A stretch of DNA of 8,568 nucleotides from Flavobacteriales bacterium CG18_big_fil_WC_8_21_14_2_50_32_9 (GTDB lineage Bacteria > Bacteroidota > Bacteroidia > Flavobacteriales_E > Vicingaceae): positions 1 to 8,568 of the forward strand of contig PCUH01000080.1 in NCBI GenBank assembly GCA_002770955.1, read 5' to 3'. Made by a program: the position numbers and the translations under genes. Under the pieces are notes generated by a model. The model saw nothing but the letters and a program-made list of their open reading frames with translations, was not told where the DNA came from and did not search any database. This document shows, piece by piece, positions 1 to 5,902 of this stretch (positions are counted from its first letter, which is position 1; each line of letters begins with the position of its first letter).

Positions 1-50
1 CTTCAACTTTAATACATTAATTTTACCTTCTAAATTTAAAATATAAAAAA
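1..50. other. AT-rich leader upstream of the PfkB kinase gene
   Basis: This short A/T-rich stretch precedes the first gene. The bases just before the ATG are almost all A and T, with no AGGAGG-like ribosome binding site, as at the other starts in the window. I see no convincing Bacteroidota promoter (TTG about 20 nt upstream of TAnnTTTG). The nearest match, TACCTTCT around 24-31, is weak. Confidence 0.4.
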
Positions 51-980
51 ATGAGTTTATTAGTTATAGGAACAGTTGCTTTTGATGCAATTGAAACCCC
101 TTTCGGGAAAACAGATAAAATAGTTGGAGGTGCTGCTACCTTTATTAGCTTATCTGCTTCAAATTTTGTTAAAAAAACCAATATCGTTTCTGTTGTAGGA
201 GGAGATTTTCCTAAAGAAGCAATGGAAATGTTAGAAAATCATAATGTTGATTTAGAAGGATTGGAAATCAGAGAAAATGAAAAAACATTTTTTTGGTCGG
301 GTAAATATCATAATGATATGAACACAAGAGATACATTAGCTACAGAGCTAAATGTATTAGAAACATTTGACCCAAAAATTCCTGCCAACTATCAAGGTTG
401 TGATTTTTTGATGTTAGGAAATTTAGCTCCAGCTATTCAAAAGAAAGTGATTAACGGCTTACATAAACGTCCGAAATTAATTGTAATGGATACTATGAAC
501 TTTTGGATGGACATTGCGTTGGATGAATTAAAAAGCACCATTTCTATGGTTGATGTGTTATCTATTAATGATGAAGAAGCTCGTCAACTTTCAGGAGAGT
601 ATTCATTAGTAAAAGCGGCTCAAAAAATATTAGCATTAGGACCTCAATATTTAATCATAAAAAAGGGAGAACATGGAGCTTTATTGTTTGATAGAGAAAA
701 TGTGTTTTTTGCACCGGCCTTACCATTAGAAGATGTTTTTGACCCAACAGGTGCGGGAGATACTTTTGCAGGTGGTTTTATTGGTTATTTAGCTGAAACA
801 GGCGATATTTCTTTTAACAATATGAAAAGAGCAGTAATTTATGGTTCTGCTATGGCTTCTTTTTGTGTAGAAAAATTTGGAACAGAACGAATAGAGCATT
901 TAACAAATACTGAGTTGGAAGAACGAGTTCATAAATTTATAAATTTGGTTCAGTTTGATATTAGTTTAGCAAATGTGTAA
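51..980 (+). CDS. PfkB/ribokinase-family carbohydrate or nucleoside kinase
   Basis: A 309-residue cytoplasmic kinase of the PfkB (ribokinase/adenosine kinase) superfamily, which transfers the ATP gamma-phosphate to a sugar or nucleoside hydroxyl. The N-terminal substrate-side signature is visible as a Gly-Gly pair at residues 26-27 (VGGAAT). The C-terminal signature DPTGAGDTFAGGF lies at 231-243, with the anion hole formed by GAG and the catalytic base Asp237. The length is normal for the family. There is no signal peptide or membrane segment. The ATG at 51 fits the usual start, with the first beta strand (LLVIGTVAFD) beginning immediately. The substrate cannot be assigned by eye: ribose, fructose, a nucleoside or another sugar all remain possible. 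A 92-nt repeat-bearing spacer separates it from the downstream aminotransferase, so co-transcription is uncertain. Confidence 0.9.
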   Translation: MSLLVIGTVAFDAIETPFGKTDKIVGGAATFISLSASNFVKKTNIVSVVGGDFPKEAMEMLENHNVDLEGLEIRENEKTFFWSGKYHNDMNTRDTLATELNVLETFDPKIPANYQGCDFLMLGNLAPAIQKKVINGLHKRPKLIVMDTMNFWMDIALDELKSTISMVDVLSINDEEARQLSGEYSLVKAAQKILALGPQYLIIKKGEHGALLFDRENVFFAPALPLEDVFDPTGAGDTFAGGFIGYLAETGDISFNNMKRAVIYGSAMASFCVEKFGTERIEHLTNTELEERVHKFINLVQFDISLANV

Positions 981-1072
981 ATATGAGAATGAAAATCTGC
1001 GGTAATCTGCGTCCAGATATTTATCGGGATGCGGGAAACAAATTGATGTGAGAATATGTAATCTGTAAAAAT
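981..1072. repeat. Repeat-bearing spacer (AATCTGCG copies and a TATCGGGA hairpin)
   Basis: This 92-nt spacer is clearly more GC-rich in its middle than the flanking DNA. AATCTGCG occurs at 994-1001 and again at 1004-1011, with a shorter AATCTG at 1060-1065. TCCAGATA (1012-1019) and TATCGGGA (1022-1029) form an inverted repeat with one mismatch and a 2-nt loop, with no T-run after it. GCG flanks the hairpin on both sides (1009-1011 and 1031-1033). The text resembles dispersed intergenic repeats I associate with Bacteroidota genomes, but copy number cannot be judged from one window. Confidence 0.55.
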
Positions 1073-2362
1073 ATGGAACAAACTTTAAGACAAGCAGCAA
1101 AAAACCAACAAGTATCTGTTATGGCAGAAAATCTAATTGGTTCAGAAATAATTAAATTAGCTGGAGAAGTAAAAGAAAAAATTGCTCAAGGAGAAAAAAT
1201 TTACAATTTAACAATAGGAGATTTTGACCCTAAAATTTTCCCCATTCCCACAGAACTAAAAAATGAAATTATCCAAGCCTATAATGATGGAGAAACAAAC
1301 TATCCTGCTGCAAATGGAGTTGAGCCTTTGCGAAAGGAGGTTGCTCGATTTTTAAAAGAAAAGCAAGGGTTAACCTATGACGCAAATGCTATTTTAATTT
1401 CTGGTGGAGCTCGCCCTTTGATTTATGCAGTTTATCAAACCATTATTGATGCTAAGGACAAAGTGCTTTTCCCCGTTCCATCATGGAATAACAATCATTA
1501 TTGTCATTTATCTTCTGCACAACAAATGGTAGTAGAAACAAAACCAGAAAATGATTTCATGCCAACAGCTGCTGAGTTGAAACCATTTATTTCGGAAGCT
1601 AACTTAATTGCACTTTGCTCTCCGTTAAATCCAACGGGAACTACCTTTACTAAAGAAGGATTGAGCGAAATTTGTGAACTTATTTTAGAAGAAAATAAAA
1701 AAAGAGGAGCAAGTGAAAAACCACTTTATTTGTTATTTGATCAAATATATTGGGTGTTAACGCATGGAGAAACAAAACACTTTGACCCTGTTTCTTTATT
1801 CCCTGAAATGCGAAATTATACCATATATATTGATGGAATTTCAAAATCGTTTGCAGCAACAGGTGTTAGAGTAGGATGGGCATTTGGACCACAAAAAGTG
1901 ATGGACAAAATGCGTGCAATTTTAAGTCATGTTGGGGCTTGGTCGCCCAAAGCAGAACAAGAAGCTACCGCAAAATTCTTAAAAAACGATGTTGCTGTTA
2001 ATGCCTATTTAGTAACATTTAAAAATAGAATTAATAAAAGATTAGTCCGTTTTTATGAAGGAATGCAAATCTTAAAAGCTAAAGGCTATGATGTTGATGC
2101 CATTCCGCCACAAGCAGCTATTTATTTAACAGTTAAATTTGATTTAATTGGAAAAACCACAGCCGAAGGTAATTTATTAGCTACTACAGCTGATGTAACA
2201 GCTTATTTACTGAACGAAGCAAAATTAGCAATCGTTCCATTTTATGCTTTCGGAACATCAACAAACTCACCTTGGTATAGATTATCCGTTGGAACAGCAC
2301 GTTCAAATGAAATTAAAGCATTGTTTTCACAGTTGGATACCGCTTTAGCCAAACTTTCTTAA
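1073..2362 (+). CDS. PLP-dependent class I/II (fold type I) aminotransferase
   Basis: A 429-residue cytoplasmic aminotransferase of the aspartate-aminotransferase fold. It should move an amino group between an amino acid and a 2-oxo acid through pyridoxal phosphate. Cofactor residues are in place: a Gly-Gly at 111-112 for the phosphate, Trp138, Asn186 in SPLNPTG, Asp223 and Tyr226 in FDQIYW, and the Schiff-base Lys258 in GISKSFAATGVRVGW. Arg403 in WYRLSVG is the expected carboxylate-binding arginine. Met17 (MAENLIGSEI) is a plausible alternative start, because the first 16 residues look like a non-conserved extension; I kept the longer form because its A-rich upstream context is typical here. 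Substrate specificity cannot be read from the sequence. DUF2461 follows 11 nt downstream, suggesting one transcript. Confidence 0.9.
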   Translation: MEQTLRQAAKNQQVSVMAENLIGSEIIKLAGEVKEKIAQGEKIYNLTIGDFDPKIFPIPTELKNEIIQAYNDGETNYPAANGVEPLRKEVARFLKEKQGLTYDANAILISGGARPLIYAVYQTIIDAKDKVLFPVPSWNNNHYCHLSSAQQMVVETKPENDFMPTAAELKPFISEANLIALCSPLNPTGTTFTKEGLSEICELILEENKKRGASEKPLYLLFDQIYWVLTHGETKHFDPVSLFPEMRNYTIYIDGISKSFAATGVRVGWAFGPQKVMDKMRAILSHVGAWSPKAEQEATAKFLKNDVAVNAYLVTFKNRINKRLVRFYEGMQILKAKGYDVDAIPPQAAIYLTVKFDLIGKTTAEGNLLATTADVTAYLLNEAKLAIVPFYAFGTSTNSPWYRLSVGTARSNEIKALFSQLDTALAKLS

Positions 2363-2373
2363 TTTTTTTAATA

Positions 2374-3048
2374 GTGATACAACTTAAACCTTCAATTTTT
2401 CAGTTTTTAAATCTCTTAAAAGAAAACAACAACAGAGATTGGTTTCAAGCTAACAAGGCTGATTATGAAGCAGAACTTGCTCATGTTGTTGTTTTTGCAG
2501 ATAAATTATTAGAAGAAACAAAAAAACACGATACTATTGAAACTATTTCTGGAAAAAAAAGTCTTTTTAGAATTTATAGAGATGTGAGGTTTTCTAAAGA
2601 AAAATCGCCTTACAAAACTTGGTGGTCTGGCAGTTTTACAAGAGCAACCAAACAACTCAGAGGTGGTTATTATTTTCATTTAGAACAAGGTAATAGCTTT
2701 GTTGCAGGAGGTTTTTGGAATCCAGAAAAAGAAGATTTATTGCGTATTCGACAAGAAATTGCCAATTACGAAGATGAATTTAGAAACATCTTAAAAAACA
2801 AAATAGGAAAACTTACTTTTGAAGGAGATCAACTAAAAATGTGTCCAAAAGGATTTGATAAAGAACATAGTGCAGTTGATTTATTGCGTTATAAACAGTT
2901 TATTCTCATTCAAAAATTTACAGATGAAGAAGTGTTGGATTCAGATATAATAAACAAAATGAATGCATCTTTTAAAAATATGCGTCTTTTTTTTGATTTT
3001 ATGAGTTTGGCACTCACCACTGATGCTAATGGAGTACCTATCCATTGA
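2374..3048 (+). CDS. DUF2461 domain protein (TIGR02453 family), GTG start
   Basis: A 224-residue protein matching the DUF2461/TIGR02453 family, which has no established biochemical function. Visible family features are the N-terminal NNNRDWFQANKADYE (18-32), the central RIYRDVRFSKEKSPYKT (66-82) and AGGFWNPEKEDLLRIRQEI (111-129). The length is normal for the family. Translation must start at the GTG at 2374, because the conserved N-terminus begins within a few residues and no in-frame ATG precedes it. The start lies 11 nt after the aminotransferase stop, so the two are probably co-transcribed and perhaps translationally coupled. The final A of the TGA stop is also the first base of the inverted-repeat element that follows, so the element abuts the gene without shortening it noticeably. 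It is soluble by appearance, with no signal peptide or membrane span. Confidence 0.85.
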   Translation: MIQLKPSIFQFLNLLKENNNRDWFQANKADYEAELAHVVVFADKLLEETKKHDTIETISGKKSLFRIYRDVRFSKEKSPYKTWWSGSFTRATKQLRGGYYFHLEQGNSFVAGGFWNPEKEDLLRIRQEIANYEDEFRNILKNKIGKLTFEGDQLKMCPKGFDKEHSAVDLLRYKQFILIQKFTDEEVLDSDIINKMNASFKNMRLFFDFMSLALTTDANGVPIH

Positions 3049-3199
3049 TTAGAGTTTGTCCATAATGTCCGATATCTTCGTTATTCTCAATCTTCAAACC
3101 AGTCATCCCGATAGATTCGGGGCTCCTGATTTTTAGATTTTAGAAACCTCGAACTCGAACATTCTGGACAAAGTCTCGACTTTATGGACAAACTCTAAT
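3048..3199. repeat. 152-bp MITE-like element with perfect 18-bp terminal inverted repeats
   Basis: The left end (3048-3065, ATTAGAGTTTGTCCATAA) is the exact reverse complement of the right end (3182-3199). The right arm holds two adjacent imperfect direct repeats, 3154-3174 and 3175-3194, both of the form CTCGA...GGACAAA. The middle carries a small hairpin, CCCGA (3107-3111) with TCGGG (3117-3121) around a 5-nt loop. No ORF lies inside and no clear target-site duplication flanks it. It could be a non-autonomous mobile element, a dispersed palindromic repeat or a structured RNA; I favour a dispersed repeat. Confidence 0.7.
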
Positions 3200-3242
3200 T
3201 AGGAAAGATGTTCATTAATTTAAAACACGAATTACAGAGTAA

Positions 3243-3282
3243 TTACTAATTTTTTTAAAATCTTATAAATAAAAATTAGTAA
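3243..3282. promoter_or_regulatory. AT-rich 12-bp inverted repeat upstream of lpxD
   Basis: TTACTAATTTTT (3243-3254) and AAAAATTAGTAA (3271-3282) are perfect reverse complements separated by 16 nt. The 10-bp palindrome AGTAATTACT (3238-3247) overlaps the left arm. The structure ends 7 nt before the ATG at 3290 and 31 nt before the likelier start at 3314. It could be an operator, an mRNA leader hairpin or a chance AT-rich symmetry. The rest of 3200-3289 is featureless A/T-rich DNA. Confidence 0.4.
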
Positions 3283-3289
3283 AATTCTG

Positions 3290-4339
3290 ATGAAACCCTT
3301 ACTTTTGGCTTTTATGGAATTTTCAGCACAACAAATAGCAGGCATACTTAACGGAGAAATAGTGGGTAATCCAGATGTTACCGTAAATAAGTTATGTAAA
3401 ATTGAAGATGGAGAAGCAAATGCAGTTTCTTTTTTAGCAAATTTAGCCTACGAATCACATCTTTATTCAACCGATGCCTCAATAGTAATTATTAATAAAG
3501 ATTTTACTCCAGGCAAACCTGTTAAAGAAACCTGCACGCTTATTAAAGTAGAAAATGCTTATGAGTGTTTCACAAAGTTATTAGATACGTACAGTCAATT
3601 CAAAAATAACAAAACAGGAATAGAACAACCATCATTTATTGCTGAAACAGCAAAATTAGGAGAGAATTGTTACGTAGGAGCATTTGCTTATATTGGAGAA
3701 AATGTGAAAATTGGGAATAATGTTAAAATTTATCCCAACTCCTATATTGGAGACAACACAACAATAGGAGATAATAGCACTTTTTTTGCTGGAGTTAAGT
3801 TGATGGATGAAACTGTTGTGGGCAAAAATTGTATTTTCCATGCAGGTGTAGTAATAGGATCAGATGGTTTTGGTTTTGTGCCAGATGGAAATAATGTTTA
3901 TAATAAAATTCCTCAAATAGGTAACGTAGTTATTGAAGACGATGTAGAAATAGGAGGAAACACAGTAATTGATAGAGCTACAATGGGTTCAACAGTTATT
4001 AAAAAAGGCGTTAAGCTTGATAATTTAATACACATAGCACATAATGTAGTAATTGGAAAAAACTCGGTAATTGCAGGGCAAGTTGGAATAGCTGGATCGG
4101 TAAAAATTGGAAAAAATTGTATGATAGGAGGTCAAGTGGGAGTTGCAGGACATTTAACAATAGCTGACGGAGTTAAAATAGCAGCTCAATCTGGTATAGG
4201 TGCAAATATTAAACAAGAAGGATTAGTGGTGCAGGGTTCTCCTGCATTTTATATAGGAGATTATAAACGGGCTTATGTAGGATTTAAAAAATTGCCCGAA
4301 ATACTTGAACGATTAGATAAATTAGAAAAAGAAAAATAA
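3290..4339 (+). CDS. lpxD: UDP-3-O-(3-hydroxyacyl)glucosamine N-acyltransferase LpxD
   Basis: LpxD performs the third step of lipid A synthesis in the cytoplasm, moving a 3-hydroxyacyl chain from ACP to the 2-amino group of UDP-3-O-acylglucosamine. The N-terminal uridine-binding domain spans roughly residues 9-110. From about 117 to 325 the protein is a left-handed beta helix of hexapeptide repeats (IGENVKIGNN, IGDNTTIGDN and so on). The catalytic histidine is His251 in NLIHIAHNVVIG, equivalent to E. coli His239, and a short C-terminal helix follows (KLPEILERLDKLEKEK). The open frame gives 349 residues, but family members start at a sequence like MEFSAQQIAGIL, so the true start is probably the ATG at 3314 (341 residues, His243). 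It heads the lipid A cluster, with lpxC-fabZ 93 nt downstream. Confidence 0.95.
   Translation: MKPLLLAFMEFSAQQIAGILNGEIVGNPDVTVNKLCKIEDGEANAVSFLANLAYESHLYSTDASIVIINKDFTPGKPVKETCTLIKVENAYECFTKLLDTYSQFKNNKTGIEQPSFIAETAKLGENCYVGAFAYIGENVKIGNNVKIYPNSYIGDNTTIGDNSTFFAGVKLMDETVVGKNCIFHAGVVIGSDGFGFVPDGNNVYNKIPQIGNVVIEDDVEIGGNTVIDRATMGSTVIKKGVKLDNLIHIAHNVVIGKNSVIAGQVGIAGSVKIGKNCMIGGQVGVAGHLTIADGVKIAAQSGIGANIKQEGLVVQGSPAFYIGDYKRAYVGFKKLPEILERLDKLEKEK
3300..3307 (+). promoter_or_regulatory. Possible Bacteroidota -7 element (TAnnTTTG) before the inner lpxD start
   Basis: TACTTTTG matches the Bacteroidota -7 consensus TAnnTTTG exactly and lies 6 nt before the ATG at 3314. If used, transcription would begin at or next to that ATG, giving a leaderless mRNA and excluding the upstream ATG at 3290. 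No TTG-type -33 box lies at the expected distance, so this may be coincidence within coding-like sequence. Confidence 0.25.
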
Positions 4340-4342
4340 AGA

Positions 4343-4370
4343 TTAGTAGTTAGGTGTTAGCGGTTAGCAA
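4343..4370. repeat. Left heptad array in the lpxD/lpxC spacer (TTAGnnG x4)
   Basis: TTAG recurs at exactly 7-nt steps, starting at 4343, 4350, 4357 and 4364 (TTAGTAG, TTAGGTG, TTAGCGG, TTAGCAA). The first four positions are invariant and the last three vary. The + strand is nearly free of C. The array begins 3 nt after the lpxD stop codon and belongs to the same spacer as the opposite-composition array at 4380-4414. Confidence 0.8.
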
Positions 4371-4379
4371 ACTTTATAA

Positions 4380-4414
4380 ACTTCTGACTTCCAACTTCTG
4401 ACTTCTAACTTTAC
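4380..4414. repeat. Right heptad array in the lpxD/lpxC spacer (ACTTnnn x5)
   Basis: ACTT recurs every 7 nt at 4380, 4387, 4394, 4401 and 4408 (ACTTCTG, ACTTCCA, ACTTCTG, ACTTCTA, ACTTTAC). The + strand is G-poor, so the composition is the mirror of the left array. The last unit overlaps the promoter-like TAACTTTA at 4406-4413, so the array runs in phase into the putative lpxC promoter. Confidence 0.8.
4406..4413 (+). promoter_or_regulatory. Putative -7 promoter element for lpxC-fabZ
   Basis: TAACTTTA matches the Bacteroidota -7 consensus TAnnTTTG at all but the last position and is followed by CAA. It lies 19 nt before the lpxC ATG. The same CTTTACAA string occurs upstream of efp. No TTG-type -33 box is evident; that position is occupied by heptad repeats. 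Confidence 0.4.
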
Positions 4415-4432
4415 AAACTCAATAATAAAAAT

Positions 4433-5851
4433 ATGGCAAAACAACAAACACTAAAAAACTCATTTTCTGTTGTTGGAGTAGGATTACATACAGGAGCAAA
4501 AGCTACACTTACAGTACATCCAGCACCAGAGAATCATGGGTTTAAATTCAGAAGAGTTGATGTGGAAGGACAACCAGTAATAAATGCTGATGCAAATTTG
4601 GTAGTTGAAACATCAAGAAGTACCACTTTAGGAATAAATGGAGTTAAAGTACACACCACGGAACATATTTTAGCAGCACTTTTTGGTTTAGAAATAGATA
4701 ATGCACTTATTGATTTAGACGGACCAGAGATTCCTATTATGGATGGGAGTGCATATCCATTTGTAGCTGCTATTCAACAAGTTGGAATAGTAGAGCAAAA
4801 CGCAGATAAGGAATATTTTGTAGTAACAAATAATTTAACTTATGAAGATGCTGAAAGACAAACGGAAATGCTTCTAGTTCCTCAAGATGAATTTCGGTTA
4901 ACCGTTATGGTTGATTATAATTCTGTAATTTTAGGAACTCAGCATGCACACATGTATCACTCTGGAGAATTTGTGGAAGAAATTTCAAAATGTAGAACAT
5001 TTGTTTTTTTAAGAGAATTAGAAGTGTTAGCCAGAAATGGATTAATAAAAGGTGGTGATTTAGATAATGCAATCGTATTGGTGGATACCCCTTTGCCACA
5101 GGAAAAATTAAATGAAATAGCCGATTTATTGGGGAAACCACATATTAAAGTGGATAAAGCAGGAGTGTTAAATAACTTAACCCTATATTTTCAAAACGAA
5201 CCAGCAAGACATAAATTATTAGATATTATAGGAGATTTAGCATTAGTTGGAAGACCAATTAAAGGACATATTTTAGCTGCTCGACCAGGTCATAAAGGAA
5301 ATACAGATTTTGCTAAAATGATTAAGCAAGAAATTAAAAAGCAACAGAAGGGCGAAATGAATTTTGATTTAACAAAAGAACCCTTATATGACATCAATCA
5401 AATAAGTAAATTATTACCTCATCGATATCCATTTTTATTGGTAGATAAGATTATTGAAATGGATGAAACGAGCATAGTAGGAGTAAAAAATATTACATTA
5501 AATGAACCACAATTTACAGGTCATTTCCCCAATAATCCTATTATGCCAGGGGTACTTCAAGTTGAAGCGATGGCTCAAGTAGGAGGAATTCTTGCATTAA
5601 GCTCTCTACCTGATCCAGAAAATTATATAACTTATTTTATAAAAATAGACAAAGTTAAATTTAAAAAGAAAGTGATTCCAGGAGACACACTTGTTTTTAA
5701 ATTGGAACTAATTACTCCTATTAGGAGAGGAATAGTTCACATGGAAGGAAAAGGTTATGTAAATGGGCAAATGGTTATAGAAGCAGAAATGATGGCTCAA
5801 TTGGTAAGAGAAGTAGTAGAAGAAAAAATTCCACAATCCCTACATCAATAA
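4433..5851 (+). CDS. lpxC-fabZ: LpxC-FabZ fusion: UDP-3-O-acyl-GlcNAc deacetylase / 3-hydroxyacyl-ACP dehydratase
   Basis: A 472-residue bifunctional cytoplasmic enzyme. Residues about 1-305 are LpxC, the zinc deacetylase that commits UDP-3-O-acyl-GlcNAc to lipid A. The zinc ligands are His78 (HTTEH), His260 and Asp264 (RHKLLD), with catalytic Glu77, Lys261 and His287 (RPGHKGN). The 182-residue step from His78 to His260 exceeds the 159 of E. coli (His79 to His238), indicating an insertion. Residues about 315-472 are FabZ, which dehydrates 3-hydroxyacyl-ACP. It shows LLPHRYPFLLVDKI (327-340) and the catalytic His364 and Glu378 in GHFPNNPIMPGVLQVEAMAQ (363-382). The linker (about 297-315) is Lys/Gln-rich. 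Both active sites look intact and there is no internal stop. This fusion is characteristic of Bacteroidota. lpxA follows 51 nt downstream. Confidence 0.97.
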   Translation: MAKQQTLKNSFSVVGVGLHTGAKATLTVHPAPENHGFKFRRVDVEGQPVINADANLVVETSRSTTLGINGVKVHTTEHILAALFGLEIDNALIDLDGPEIPIMDGSAYPFVAAIQQVGIVEQNADKEYFVVTNNLTYEDAERQTEMLLVPQDEFRLTVMVDYNSVILGTQHAHMYHSGEFVEEISKCRTFVFLRELEVLARNGLIKGGDLDNAIVLVDTPLPQEKLNEIADLLGKPHIKVDKAGVLNNLTLYFQNEPARHKLLDIIGDLALVGRPIKGHILAARPGHKGNTDFAKMIKQEIKKQQKGEMNFDLTKEPLYDINQISKLLPHRYPFLLVDKIIEMDETSIVGVKNITLNEPQFTGHFPNNPIMPGVLQVEAMAQVGGILALSSLPDPENYITYFIKIDKVKFKKKVIPGDTLVFKLELITPIRRGIVHMEGKGYVNGQMVIEAEMMAQLVREVVEEKIPQSLHQ

Positions 5852-5859
5852 AAAAATAT

Positions 5860-5867
5860 TATCTTCG
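5860..5867 (+). promoter_or_regulatory. Possible -7 promoter element for lpxA
   Basis: TATCTTCG, followed by CAG, differs at one position from TATCTTTG, a common form of the Bacteroidota TAnnTTTG -7 box. It lies in the 51-nt lpxC-fabZ/lpxA spacer, 35 nt before the lpxA ATG. No TTG-type -33 box is visible upstream, so lpxA may instead depend on read-through from lpxC-fabZ. Confidence 0.35.
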
Positions 5868-5902
5868 CAGAAATTTTATAGAAACGATTGATAAATTAAT
5901 AA

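Noticed and set aside
3048..3199. A complete insertion sequence
   Set aside because: The element is only 152 bp, holds no transposase frame and shows no clear target-site duplication.
3656..3841. Antisense ORF of 61 codons inside lpxD
   Set aside because: It lies opposite well-conserved hexapeptide-repeat codons of lpxD, and its predicted peptide has no recognisable family features.
4905..5141. Antisense ORF of 78 codons inside lpxC-fabZ
   Set aside because: It lies opposite the LpxC domain and has no independent evidence of coding; its hydrophobic look follows from AT-rich complementary codons.
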